Shown here piece by piece: positions 49,280 to 57,601 of a stretch of DNA of 64,000 bases (position 1 is the stretch's first letter; every line of letters starts with the position of its first letter). Below the pieces are notes generated by a model. That model was not told the origin of the DNA. It was given only the letters and a program-made list of their open reading frames with translations, and did not search any database. Position numbers and translations under genes: made by a program. The DNA comes from Corallococcus sp. AS-1-6 (lineage in GTDB: Bacteria > Myxococcota > Myxococcia > Myxococcales > Myxococcaceae). The stretch spans positions 22,107 to 86,106 of the forward strand of contig NZ_JAIQDE010000034.1 in the NCBI RefSeq assembly GCF_020037015.1, read 5' to 3'.

Positions 49280-50193
49280 GCCCCCAGTATCGGCCGGGAC
49301 GGGGCCGAAGTTGCCCTGTCCGGCCGGGCAGGGTGGTTCCTCCAGGCGTCGCGAGCGACCTCCAGGGTCACGGCCTGGAAGCGCACCGGGGCGCCCGGAC
49401 GGCGGGCCCCCAGGCGGCCCCAGTCCGCGCGGATGACGGCGGCGATGAGGGGGTAGCCCCCGGTGGTGGGGTGGTCCGGGCCCATCACGATGGGCGTGCC
49501 GGAGAGGGTGACCTGGATGGCGCCGCGCACCATGGGGCGGCAGGTGCCCCCGCCCTCGTCGCCGTGGGGCACGGGAGGTCCGTCCAGCCGCTGGCCCACG
49601 CGGTCGCTGGAGGGCGACACGGTGAAGGTGCTGCCCAGGAGGAGCGCCACGGCCGCGTCGCTGAAGGAGGACGCATCCGGGCCCAGGAGCACGCGCAGCG
49701 GGGCGGCCGGGTCCAGGGCCTCCGTGAGACGTGACAGGTCGGCTGGGGAGGGGGCGGTGCCGGGAGGTCCCAGCGGGAGCCGGTCCCCGGTGCGCAGGGG
49801 GCGGCCTTCCCAGCCGCCCAGGCGGGCCACCCACAGCGTGCCCTGGCCACCGAGGACTTCAGGCACGGCGAGCGCGCCATCCACGGCCACGTAGCGCACG
49901 GCATGTCCGGTGGGCGCGGGCACGGTGCGCGTGGCGCCGTCCGCGAGGAGGCTGGGGGCTTCGCCATCCACGGACACGCGCACGTCGCGGCCCCGGGCGC
50001 GCAGCTCCAGCCGGCCGAAGGCCTCCAGCGCCGCGGCGCCAGGTGCGTTGCCCACCGCGCGGTTCGCCGCGATGAGCAGCTCCGGCACCCACGCGCCGCC
50101 GGGCGGCACGCCGTGATGCATGACGCCGGGCCGTCCACCGTCCTGCACGGTGGCGGGGGCACCCAGGCCGACGATCTCGATACAGGCGCTCAT
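49276..50193 (-). CDS. pxpC: 5-oxoprolinase subunit PxpC (KipA/biotin-dependent carboxyltransferase-like)
   Basis: 305-aa PxpC, one of the three subunits that hydrolyse 5-oxoproline to glutamate with ATP. GLGAPATVQDGGRPGVMHHGVPPGG at the N-terminus, NRAVGNAPGAAALEA, SDRVGQRLDGPP near residue 195 and MGPDHPTTGGYPLIAAVIRADWGRLG near residue 245 (quoted in parts) are family motifs. It lies downstream of the pxpA-pxpB fusion in the same direction, separated by 253 bp that hold three palindromic repeats. Confidence 0.88.
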   Translation of the reverse strand: MSACIEIVGLGAPATVQDGGRPGVMHHGVPPGGAWVPELLIAANRAVGNAPGAAALEAFGRLELRARGRDVRVSVDGEAPSLLADGATRTVPAPTGHAVRYVAVDGALAVPEVLGGQGTLWVARLGGWEGRPLRTGDRLPLGPPGTAPSPADLSRLTEALDPAAPLRVLLGPDASSFSDAAVALLLGSTFTVSPSSDRVGQRLDGPPVPHGDEGGGTCRPMVRGAIQVTLSGTPIVMGPDHPTTGGYPLIAAVIRADWGRLGARRPGAPVRFQAVTLEVARDAWRNHPARPDRATSAPSRPILGA

Positions 50194-50254
50194 GGCTCTT
50201 CACCTCGCGCGGTCATCCCCAGGCCCTCGGGCAAGGCTGCAAACCGCACGAACC

Positions 50255-50417
50255 TGTCCGACAGTCGGACACGTTTCGAAGCCCGCGCCCCAGCCGGACA
50301 GAGGAAAGCTGTCCGACAGTCGGACAGGTTTCGAAGCCCGCGCCCCCGCCCCGGCCCCGCTTTGGATGGGGGAACTCCCTGCTGCCGTGCCATGGAAATC
50401 GGTCCGACAGTCGGACA
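50255..50417. repeat. Three copies of a perfect 17-bp palindrome
   Basis: TGTCCGACAGTCGGACA occurs at 50255-50271 and 50310-50326, and with G at the first base at 50401-50417. Each is a perfect 8-bp dyad around a central A. Copies 1 and 2 share a flank (GTTTCGAAGCCCGCGCC). They fill the gap between pxpAB and pxpC. Intergenic palindromic repeat family or attenuating hairpins are both possible. Confidence 0.8.
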
Positions 50418-50446
50418 GGTTTGGCGGCGCGTCGGGCGGAACGCCT

Positions 50447-51736
50447 TCATTCCTCCACCCGTTCGAAGCGCACGCGGGCTCCCAGTTGGAGCTGCGTACC
50501 TCGCTGGGGGTCGAACGCGGTGAAGTCCAGCGCGGTGCCCACGAGGTTCCATCCTCCCGGCGACGCGAACGGGTACACGCCCGTGCGCTGCCCGGCGATG
50601 CCCACCGCGAGCGCGGGCACCCGCGTGCGCGGCACCGGCAGGCGGGGACACGCGATGCTCGGATCCACGTCCCCCAGGTACGCGAAGCCCGGCAGGAAGC
50701 CCACGCAGCGCACCCGGTACTCGCGCGCCGTGTGACGCCGCACCACTTCGTCCACGGACAGGCCCGCGTGCTCCGCCACCTTCGCCAGGTCCTCGCCGTC
50801 GTAGCGCACGCGGATGCGGATGAGCGGATGCTCCACGTGCGTGACCGGTGCCACGCGCAGCCGCGCCAGCACGAGCGCCGGGGACTCGGGCGGTGTCTCC
50901 GGGTCGAAGTACACGCAGGCGTGGGCCTCGGTGATGACCGCGTCCCGCACGCCCGGCAGCGCGGCCAGGGCTTCGCGTGCCAGACCCCGGTCCACCGTCT
51001 CCGGCAGCACCAGCCGCAGCGCGCTGTCCCCCAGCGGCTCCGGCGGCTGCTCCAGCGCGTCCAGCATCGCGCGCACCTCGCGGGCCAGCACCACCGCGCC
51101 CGGCGTGTCGCCGTGCACGCACAGCGTGTCCACCGCGCCGCCCGTGGCCAGCCGCACCGTGTTCTCGCGCGCCTGCCCCACGTCCGTCAGCACCGCGCCG
51201 GGCTGACCGCGCGGAATCAACGAACCGTCCGGCAACGTGCCCCGGTCCGCGAAGCCCTCGCGCGCATACCCGAGCCCCGCCGCCCGCGCCGCGTCCCTCA
51301 ACGCGCCGGTGCCGGGCCCCACGAGCGTGACGTCCGTGCCCAGCGCCTCCACCACGCCGTCCACCACCGCGCGCGCCAGCGCCGGGGACTTGTTGGCCGC
51401 GTGGTACAGCGCCCCGTGGGGCTTCGCATGCCTCACCGGCACGCCGCGCTCGCGGGCCAGCGCCGCAAGCTGTCCGCACTGCTGGGCCACCTGCGCGCGC
51501 AGCACCTCCGGCGCCACGTCCAGCGCCTTGCGCCCGAAGTCCTCCCGGTCCGCGTAGGACGGGTGCGCGCCCGCCAGCGTGCCGTGGCGCTCGCACAGCT
51601 CCAGCGCCCGCCGCATGGACGCCGCATCCCCCGCATGGCCTCCGCAGGCGATGTTCGCCAGGTGCGCGAGCGCGTAGAGCTGTTCGTCCTCCCCGGGCAG
51701 CTCCCCCAGGTCGATGTTGAGCAGGCACCGCGTCAT
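50447..51736 (-). CDS. PxpA-PxpB fusion, 5-oxoprolinase
   Basis: 429-aa fusion of two subunits that are usually separate. Residues 1-215 are the LamB/YcsF-like PxpA domain: LLNIDLGELPGEDEQ, NIACGGHAGDAASM, GAHPSYADREDFGR, KPHGALYHAANKSP and DTLCVHGDTPGAV carry the acidic and His metal/substrate ligands. Residues about 225-429 are the KipI-like PxpB domain (ALRLVLPETVDRGLAREAL, RCVGFLPGFAYLGDVDP, VPALAVGIAGQRTGVYPFASPG). With pxpC it forms the full enzyme. It starts with ATG at 51736. Confidence 0.9.
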   Translation of the reverse strand: MTRCLLNIDLGELPGEDEQLYALAHLANIACGGHAGDAASMRRALELCERHGTLAGAHPSYADREDFGRKALDVAPEVLRAQVAQQCGQLAALARERGVPVRHAKPHGALYHAANKSPALARAVVDGVVEALGTDVTLVGPGTGALRDAARAAGLGYAREGFADRGTLPDGSLIPRGQPGAVLTDVGQARENTVRLATGGAVDTLCVHGDTPGAVVLAREVRAMLDALEQPPEPLGDSALRLVLPETVDRGLAREALAALPGVRDAVITEAHACVYFDPETPPESPALVLARLRVAPVTHVEHPLIRIRVRYDGEDLAKVAEHAGLSVDEVVRRHTAREYRVRCVGFLPGFAYLGDVDPSIACPRLPVPRTRVPALAVGIAGQRTGVYPFASPGGWNLVGTALDFTAFDPQRGTQLQLGARVRFERVEE

Positions 51737-51763
51737 GGGCTCACGCTACGCGAGCCCCCCACC

Positions 51764-52456
51764 TCAGCGGTAGGTGATGAGCGCGCGGTGTTCGCCTTCG
51801 AAGTGTCCATGCTCGTTGAGCGTGGACAGATACCTGCCCCGCTCGCTGTAGATGACCTTCGTGACTCCACAGTTCGCCAGCGTCCAGTTCGTCCGGAACG
51901 CGTGCGCGTCCGGGATGCCCAGCAGGTCCTGGCTGATGGCCGTGATGGGGCCGCCGGAAGTGAACACCAGCGCCGTCCTGGAGGGTCCCAGCGAAGCGAT
52001 GAGCGCCGCCAGCGCCTCCAGGCAGCGCGCCTTGAACGCGCTCCAGGGCTCCCGGTACTCGCTGTCATGCCCGCCCGCGACCCAGCGCCCCACGGCCTGG
52101 GTGAACAGGTCCTGGTACGCGCGGCGCGGGTCCTTCATCGCGGCCAGTTCCTCGCGCAGCACGGCGAAGTCCGCGTAGCGCGGCGTGTGCCGGTGCACGA
52201 CCTCCTCGTGGTCGAACTCGTTGAAGCCCGGCGTGCGCACGGGCTCCACCTCCAGGTCCAGCGCCTGAAGGCACGCGTCCGCCGTCTCGCGGTGGCGCAG
52301 CATCGTGCCCGTCACCACGGCGTCCACCTTCGGCAGCCGCGCGCGCAGCGCTTCGCCCAGGACGCGCGCCTGCTGCACGCCCACGTCCGACAGCTTGTCG
52401 TAGTCCCGCGCGCCGAAGGACGCCTGGCCGTGGCGGATGAAGTAGAGCGCGCCCAC
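51764..52456 (-). CDS. Histidine phosphatase family protein
   Basis: 230-aa branch-1 histidine phosphatase. FIRHGQASFG at residues 6-15 holds the phosphohistidine motif RHG; TGTMLRHRETAD and FNEFDHEEVVHR (acid/base glutamate region) follow, and VFTSGGPITAI near residue 165 replaces the usual second His motif, where SGG is followed by Pro. GTG start at 52456. It follows the APH-type kinase gene by 1 bp, so it belongs to the acyl-CoA dehydrogenase operon. Confidence 0.87.
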   Translation of the reverse strand: MGALYFIRHGQASFGARDYDKLSDVGVQQARVLGEALRARLPKVDAVVTGTMLRHRETADACLQALDLEVEPVRTPGFNEFDHEEVVHRHTPRYADFAVLREELAAMKDPRRAYQDLFTQAVGRWVAGGHDSEYREPWSAFKARCLEALAALIASLGPSRTALVFTSGGPITAISQDLLGIPDAHAFRTNWTLANCGVTKVIYSERGRYLSTLNEHGHFEGEHRALITYR

Positions 52457-52457
52457 C

Positions 52458-53537
52458 TCAGCCCCCCGCCTTCTTGATGAGCTGCCGGCAGCGGTAGGCC
52501 AGGTAGTTGACGATGAGCCAGTAGTTCTTGAGCGCCGGGTTGCGCGTCTGCTTGTGGTGGTAGCGGTAGTAGATCTGCTGCGCGATGACCGCGAGCCGGA
52601 ACACGCCGTAGACCTCGTAGAAGGTCCAGTTGTCGGGCTTCAGGCCGGTGCGCTCCAGGTAGTACGCCACCACCTCCTCGCGCGTGAGCATGCCGGGCAG
52701 GTCCGTGGGCTGACGGCGCGTCATGCGCAGGAAGGCGTCGTCATCTGCCTGGACCCAGTAGGCCAGCGTGTTGCCCAGGTCCATCAGCGGGTCGCCCAGC
52801 GTGGCCATCTCCCAGTCCAGCACCCCGATGACCTGCGTGGGGTCCTCCGGCTTGAGCACCACGTTGTCGAAGCGCCAGTCGTTGTGGATGACGCACGTCT
52901 TGATGTCCGGCGGCACGTGCGCGGCCAGCCACTCGTGCGTGCGCTTCATGCGGGGCACGTTCCAGGTGCGCGCCTTCTCGTAGCGGTCGGACCAGCCGGA
53001 AATCTGTCGCTGCGGATAGCCCGGCCCCTTGCCCAGCGACTGGAGCCCCACCGCCTGCGCGTCCACGCCGTGCAGCGCGATGAGCTGATCCACCACGTTG
53101 AGGCACAGTTGGCGCGTGCGGGCCTTGTCCAGCTCCAACCCCTTGGGCAGGTGCTTGCGCGGGATGAGGCCGGGGATGCGCTCCATCACGTAGAACTCCG
53201 CGCCCAGCACGGCCGGGTCCTGGCACAGCCCCACCATGGTGGGCACCACCGGGTACACGGGCTTGAGCGCCTGCTGCACCGTGTACTCGCGCGCCATGTC
53301 GTGCGCGGACTTCGCCTTGGTGCCCGAGGGCGGCCTGCGCAGGATGAGGTCGCGGTTCTCGTACTTGAGCCGGTAGGTCCAGTTGGAGGCGCCGCCCGTG
53401 TACTGCGTCACCTCCGGCGTGCCCTGGAGCGAGGGCACCTGGGCCTTCAGCCACGCGTCCACCGCGGGCACGTCCAGCGCCTCGCCGGAGCGCACGGCCT
53501 TGCCCTCGTCCAGGGGGATGGAGACCGGAGCCGTCAT
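52458..53537 (-). CDS. APH-type phosphotransferase paired with acyl-CoA dehydrogenase (LvaA/ACAD11-kinase-like)
   Basis: 359-aa aminoglycoside-phosphotransferase-fold kinase. TGGASNWTYRLKYENRDLILRR (quoted in halves: TGGASNWTYRL, RDLILRRPP) is the nucleotide loop and lysine strand; catalytic HNDWRFDNVVL and the DFG-equivalent VLDWEMATLGDPLMDL follow. This subfamily travels with acyl-CoA dehydrogenases and, in the ACAD10/11 and LvaA systems, phosphorylates 4-hydroxyacyl-CoA. AGGGAGG sits 6 nt before ATG 53537. Two base pairs separate it from the dehydrogenase gene. Confidence 0.88.
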   Translation of the reverse strand: MTAPVSIPLDEGKAVRSGEALDVPAVDAWLKAQVPSLQGTPEVTQYTGGASNWTYRLKYENRDLILRRPPSGTKAKSAHDMAREYTVQQALKPVYPVVPTMVGLCQDPAVLGAEFYVMERIPGLIPRKHLPKGLELDKARTRQLCLNVVDQLIALHGVDAQAVGLQSLGKGPGYPQRQISGWSDRYEKARTWNVPRMKRTHEWLAAHVPPDIKTCVIHNDWRFDNVVLKPEDPTQVIGVLDWEMATLGDPLMDLGNTLAYWVQADDDAFLRMTRRQPTDLPGMLTREEVVAYYLERTGLKPDNWTFYEVYGVFRLAVIAQQIYYRYHHKQTRNPALKNYWLIVNYLAYRCRQLIKKAGG

Positions 53538-53539
53538 GT

Positions 53540-54787
53540 TCAACCTCCCTTGCTGAAGCCGCGCTTCGCGAGCTCGATGCGGGTGATGACGCCCTTGTGC
53601 ACCTCGTCCGGGCCGTCCGCGATGCGCAGGCTGCGCGCCTGGGCGAAGAAGCCCGCCAGCGGCGTGTCGCGCGACACGCCCGCGCCGCCGTGCAACTGGA
53701 TGGCGTCGTCCACCACCTTCTGGAGCACGTTGGGCGCCACGACCTTGATGGCGGAAATCTCCGTCATCGCGCCCAGCGCGCCCACGTCATCCAGCTTCCA
53801 CGCCGCGTACAGCGTGAGCAGGCGCGCCTGGTCGATGGCGATGCGCGCCTCCGCCACGCGCTCGCGGTTGCCGCCCAGGTTGAGCAGCGGCTTGCCGAAC
53901 GCGGTGCGGCCCATGCCCCGGTCGATCATCAGCTCCAGCGCCCGCTCCGCCGCGCCAATGCAGCGCATGCAGTGGTGGATGCGGCCCGGCCCCAGGCGGC
54001 CCTGCGCGATTTCAAAGCCCATGCCCGGCCCGGAGATGAGCGCGGACACCGGCAGCCGCACATTGTGGAAGTGCACCTCGCCGTGGCCGTGCGGGGCGTC
54101 ATGGTCGCCGTACACGGGCAGCATGCGGATGATTTCGACGCCCGGCGCGTCCATGGGCACCAGGACCATGGAGTGCTGGTGGTGGCGGTCCGCGCCCGCC
54201 TGCGACGTGCGGCCCATGAAGATGGCCACCTTCGCGTTGGGGTGCCCCAGCCCGCTGGACCACCACTTCCTGCCGTTGAGCACCACGTGGTCGCCGTCCA
54301 CCTCGGCGGTGGCCTGCATGTTGGTGGCGTCCGACGACGCGGCGTCCGGCTCCGTCATGCAGAACACGGAGCGGATGTCCCCCGCGAGCAGCGGCTTCAA
54401 CCACTGCTCCTGCTGCTCCGGGGAGCCGTAGCGCCAGAGCACCTCCATGTTGCCGGTGTCCGGGGCGCTGCAGTTGAAGACCTCCGGCGCCATGAAGCTG
54501 CGGCCCATGGCTTCCGCGAGCGGCGCGTACTCCAGCGTGCTCAGCCCCGCGCCCAGCTTCGCGTCCGGGAGGAAGAGGTTCCACAGCCCTGCCGCCTTCG
54601 CGCGGGCCTTGAGCTCCGCCATCACCGGCGGCACCTTCCACTGGCGCCAATCCCCACCGGCCTCCATCGCGTGCAGGGCCTGGAGGTACTCGCCCTCCAC
54701 CGGCTCGATGTGGTCAGCCATGAAGCGCTTCACGCGCTCCAGGTATTCGGTCGTCCTGGCGGAAGGCTGGAAGTCCATGCGGGGCAT
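53540..54787 (-). CDS. Acyl-CoA dehydrogenase (ACAD11/LvaC-like)
   Basis: 415-aa FAD-dependent acyl-CoA dehydrogenase. FCMTEPDAASSDATNM is the FAD-binding signature, GHPNAKVAIFMGRT and GPGRIHHCMRCIGAAERALEL follow, and the GGAGVSRDTPLAGFFAQAR C-terminal motif is typical. RIHHCMRCIGAAERA is characteristic of the ACAD10/11 group, in which the usual catalytic glutamate position differs. It is the first gene of an operon with the kinase and histidine phosphatase. An inner ATG at 54778 is an alternative start. Confidence 0.92.
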   Translation of the reverse strand: MPRMDFQPSARTTEYLERVKRFMADHIEPVEGEYLQALHAMEAGGDWRQWKVPPVMAELKARAKAAGLWNLFLPDAKLGAGLSTLEYAPLAEAMGRSFMAPEVFNCSAPDTGNMEVLWRYGSPEQQEQWLKPLLAGDIRSVFCMTEPDAASSDATNMQATAEVDGDHVVLNGRKWWSSGLGHPNAKVAIFMGRTSQAGADRHHQHSMVLVPMDAPGVEIIRMLPVYGDHDAPHGHGEVHFHNVRLPVSALISGPGMGFEIAQGRLGPGRIHHCMRCIGAAERALELMIDRGMGRTAFGKPLLNLGGNRERVAEARIAIDQARLLTLYAAWKLDDVGALGAMTEISAIKVVAPNVLQKVVDDAIQLHGGAGVSRDTPLAGFFAQARSLRIADGPDEVHKGVITRIELAKRGFSKGG

Positions 54788-54865
54788 CCTGCGCCCCGCC
54801 GGGTTGGTGAAGCCACTGAATGTTGAACGTCTGTTCTGGGGCTGGCGCTGGCCTGGCCGCTGCCT

Positions 54866-55588
54866 TCAGCGGCGGCGCGGGCCCGGGGCCTTGCGCGGCG
54901 TGCGCGGCGCGCGCGCCCCACGCCGGCCCTGGGCCTTCGGCTTGCGCGCGGGCGGGCGGGGCGAGGGGGACTGCTCGATGCTCGCGAGGATGATCCGCCG
55001 CAGGAGCGCGTACACGGGCAGCGGGTCGAAGCTCTTGTCCAACTGGTGGTGCAGCGCGAGCCCGTCCACGCACGCCTTGATGATGACCGCGTAGTGCCCG
55101 TCCTCCGCGGAAGGGGCCGTGGCGTGGCCCGCGCGGAACTGCGCCACGGTGCGGGCGATCTCCCCGTCGCCCTGGCTCAGCAACTGCGCGACGGCGGGCG
55201 TCAGGTCGCGGTTGCGCAGGCCCAGCGCGAAGAGTTCGTAACGCAGCCGGCACGTGCCCGGCGCGTCCGTGGCCAGCTTCTCGCCCCAGGCGAAGGCCGT
55301 CTCCGCCAGCTCCTCCGCGGGCGTCTGCGCGCGCAGCCGCTCCAGCTCCGACATGTACTGGCGGCTCGCCTCCTGCGTGACGGCCAGCAGCAGCGCGTCC
55401 TTGCTGCCGAAGTAGTAGTGCACCAGGCCCTGGTTCACCCCCGCCTCGCGCGCCACCTCCTTCACCGTCGCGGCGTCGTAGCCCCTTTCGCCCAGCACGC
55501 GCTGGCCGGCGGCGATGAGGCGCGCCCGGGCGTCAGGCTCCGGAGCGCTGGGGGGAGGCGGCGTCTTGCCACGGCGGGGGGATGGCAT
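54866..55588 (-). CDS. TetR family transcriptional regulator
   Basis: 240-aa TetR regulator. The DNA-binding domain is at about residues 22-70: ARLIAAGQRVLGERGYDAAT, VKEVAREAGVNQGLVHYYFGSK. The ligand domain is helical, and the tail of 40 residues is strongly basic Pro/Arg/Lys-rich. It is divergent from the outer-membrane protein gene at 55722, and a palindrome lies between them (55682-55694). The acyl-CoA operon on the other side is another possible target. Confidence 0.9.
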   Translation of the reverse strand: MPSPRRGKTPPPPSAPEPDARARLIAAGQRVLGERGYDAATVKEVAREAGVNQGLVHYYFGSKDALLLAVTQEASRQYMSELERLRAQTPAEELAETAFAWGEKLATDAPGTCRLRYELFALGLRNRDLTPAVAQLLSQGDGEIARTVAQFRAGHATAPSAEDGHYAVIIKACVDGLALHHQLDKSFDPLPVYALLRRIILASIEQSPSPRPPARKPKAQGRRGARAPRTPRKAPGPRRR

Positions 55589-55681
55589 CCCAGACCCATA
55601 GGGCACCGCCTCCCACCCCCGCAAGGCCGGCGACCGCTCGTCGCCTTGACATCCCGCGTCGTCAGTCTTAGTTAGTTGTGT

Positions 55682-55694
55682 GACTAAGTTAGTC
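55682..55694. promoter_or_regulatory. Probable TetR operator
   Basis: GACTAAGTTAGTC is a perfect 13-bp palindrome (6-bp arms around G). It overlaps a wider repeat, CTTAGT (55667-55672) and ACTAAG (55683-55688), in an AT-rich patch between the divergent TetR gene and the outer-membrane protein gene. Confidence 0.6.
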
Positions 55695-55721
55695 GTCCGG
55701 CTAAACCGAAGGAGACGGGCC

Positions 55722-56372
55722 ATGCGAGTCGAGTCCAAGCGGTCGATGCAGTGGGTGAAGGCGGTGGCGGTGGGTGCGGCGTTGGTGGCGGTGCCGGCGA
55801 TGGCCCAGGACATGGCGTCCTCGTCCACGGGGCAGGAGCAGCAGCGGCGCGGGGCGTTCCTGCTGGAGCTGCAGCCGCCCGCGCTGGACGGCTCGCTGTA
55901 CGGCCTCCGGGCGGAGGTCGCGCCGTCGCGGGACTCGCGGCTGGCGTTCGGCATCCTGGGGCGCGCGGGCGGGTGGAACCGGTCGCTGGGCGCGAAGGCG
56001 CGCTTCAGCAACGTGGGCGGCAGCGACGTGAAGCTCAACTTCGGCGTGGGCGTGGACAGCCGCTACACGCTGGCCTTCCTGGCGGACGGCACGGTGCGCC
56101 CGTTCGTGGGCATGACGCTGGGCCTGGAGGAGTTCGTCGCGCGCCCGGGCGGCGCGGCGATGCCGGACCGCAAGGACTACACGACGACGGCCTTCCTGGA
56201 GCCCACGCTGGGCGTGATGTGGCGGCCGGGCTCCGGGCGCGTGGGCCTGTCGGCGCGGGCGGGTCCGGGCTTCACCTTCACGGACGTGCGCGAGCTCCAG
56301 GTGGGCAACAGCAACCTGGGCCTGCGCACGGTGTACCCCACGGCGTCGCTGGGCCTGCTGGTCGTCCTGTAG
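55722..56372 (+). CDS. Outer-membrane beta-barrel protein, hypothetical
   Basis: 216-aa exported protein; the signal peptide ends at PAMAQD. The mature part has alternating beta strands (FLLELQPPALDGSLYGLRAEV, LAFGILGRAGGW, DVKLNFGVGVDSRYTLAFL, RPFVGMTLGLEEF, FLEPTLGVMWRP) and a hydrophobic C-terminal strand (ASLGLLVVL), fitting an eight-stranded outer-membrane barrel. GAAGGAG lies 8 nt ahead of ATG 55722. Its promoter region holds the palindrome assigned to the TetR gene. Confidence 0.75.
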   Translation: MRVESKRSMQWVKAVAVGAALVAVPAMAQDMASSSTGQEQQRRGAFLLELQPPALDGSLYGLRAEVAPSRDSRLAFGILGRAGGWNRSLGAKARFSNVGGSDVKLNFGVGVDSRYTLAFLADGTVRPFVGMTLGLEEFVARPGGAAMPDRKDYTTTAFLEPTLGVMWRPGSGRVGLSARAGPGFTFTDVRELQVGNSNLGLRTVYPTASLGLLVVL

Positions 56373-56430
56373 TCGACGGGGCTCGCGGAGCGTGCCGTGC
56401 GCGGTGGAGAGGTGGCTACACTCGCCACCC

Positions 56431-57570
56431 ATGAGCTCCCCGTTCGAGTCCTACCGCGCCGAGTTCCCCGTCCTGAAGGAGCAGCTCTACCTCAACCACG
56501 CCGGGGTCGCGCCCACCAGCACGCGCGCCGCCGCCGCGGTGAAGGCCTGGATGGACGACGTGGTGAACCACGGCGTCCTCCACGAGCGCGGCTGGGAGGC
56601 GCAGAGCGAGAAGGTGCGCGGGCTCGCCGCGCGCATCATCGGCGCGTCCCCGGAGGAGATCGCCTTCGTGCGCAACACCAGCCACGGCCTGGGGCTGGTG
56701 GCGGAGGGGCTGGACTGGCAACCCGGGGACGAGGTCGCCGTCGCCACGGGCTTGGAGTACCCCTCCAACGTCTACCCGTGGCTGCACTTGAAGCACCGGG
56801 GCGTGGAGGTCCGTGAGATTCCCACGCCGAACGGGGGCGTGACGCCGGAGGCCGTGGCGTCCGTGCTCACCTCGCGCACGCGGCTGGTGGCGGTGTCGTC
56901 GGTGCAGTTCGCCACCGGCCACCGCACGGACCTGGATGCGCTGGGCGGGCTGTGTGAGCGCTCGGGCGTGCTCCTGTGCGTGGACGGCATCCAGAGCGTG
57001 GGCTGCATCCCGGTGGACGTGAAGAGGAGCCGCGCGCACTTCCTCAGCGCGGACAGCCACAAGTGGATGCTGGGCATCTCCGGCATCGGCTTCCTGTACG
57101 TGGCGAAGGACGTGCTGCCGCGCGTGCGGCCCGCGCTGGTGGGCTGGCGCAGCACCACCGACGCGTGGAACTTCAACCGCTCGCACTTCGAGCTGCGCGC
57201 GGACGCGGCGAAGTTCGAGGAGGGCAGCGCCGCGTACCCCGGCATCTACGCGATGGGCGCCGCGCTGGAGCTGCTCCTGGAGGTGGGGACGGACGCCATC
57301 GGCGCGCGCATTGGCGAGCTGCTGGCCCGGCTGGACCTGGGCCTGCGCGGCCTGGGCTGCGACGTGGGCCCCGAGCCGAAGGACCGCGCGGGCATCCTCA
57401 CCTTCCTGCCGCCGGGCGCGAACGTCCGGGCGCTCAGCGCGTACCTGGCGGAGCAGAAGGTGTCCCACTCCGTCCGGCGCGGGCGCATCCGCCTGTCGCC
57501 GCACTTCTACAACACGCACGAGGAGATGGACCGGCTGGTGGAGCTGGTGCGCGCGTACCGGCCCGGGTGA
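56431..57570 (+). CDS. Class V aminotransferase (cysteine desulfurase-like fold)
   Basis: 379-aa class V aminotransferase. YLNHAGVAPTSTRAAAAV near residue 20, FVRNTSHGLGLVAEGL, SVQFATGHRTDLDALG, VDGIQSVGCIPVDV, and the Schiff-base lysine in SADSHKWMLGISGIGF are present; GILTFLPPG and RRGRIRLSPHFYNTHEEMDRL end the protein. Absence of the long loop with the catalytic cysteine of NifS/IscS means desulfurase activity cannot be assumed; kynureninase-, epimerase- and desulfurase-like roles are all possible. Confidence 0.85.
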   Translation: MSSPFESYRAEFPVLKEQLYLNHAGVAPTSTRAAAAVKAWMDDVVNHGVLHERGWEAQSEKVRGLAARIIGASPEEIAFVRNTSHGLGLVAEGLDWQPGDEVAVATGLEYPSNVYPWLHLKHRGVEVREIPTPNGGVTPEAVASVLTSRTRLVAVSSVQFATGHRTDLDALGGLCERSGVLLCVDGIQSVGCIPVDVKRSRAHFLSADSHKWMLGISGIGFLYVAKDVLPRVRPALVGWRSTTDAWNFNRSHFELRADAAKFEEGSAAYPGIYAMGAALELLLEVGTDAIGARIGELLARLDLGLRGLGCDVGPEPKDRAGILTFLPPGANVRALSAYLAEQKVSHSVRRGRIRLSPHFYNTHEEMDRLVELVRAYRPG

Positions 57571-57601
57571 ACTCCTCCCGGACCGGGATGCGCGCAGAGG
57601 G

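Noticed and set aside
50255..50417. CRISPR-like array from the three repeats
   Set aside because: Only three copies, uneven spacing and palindromic form without spacers; no cas genes nearby.
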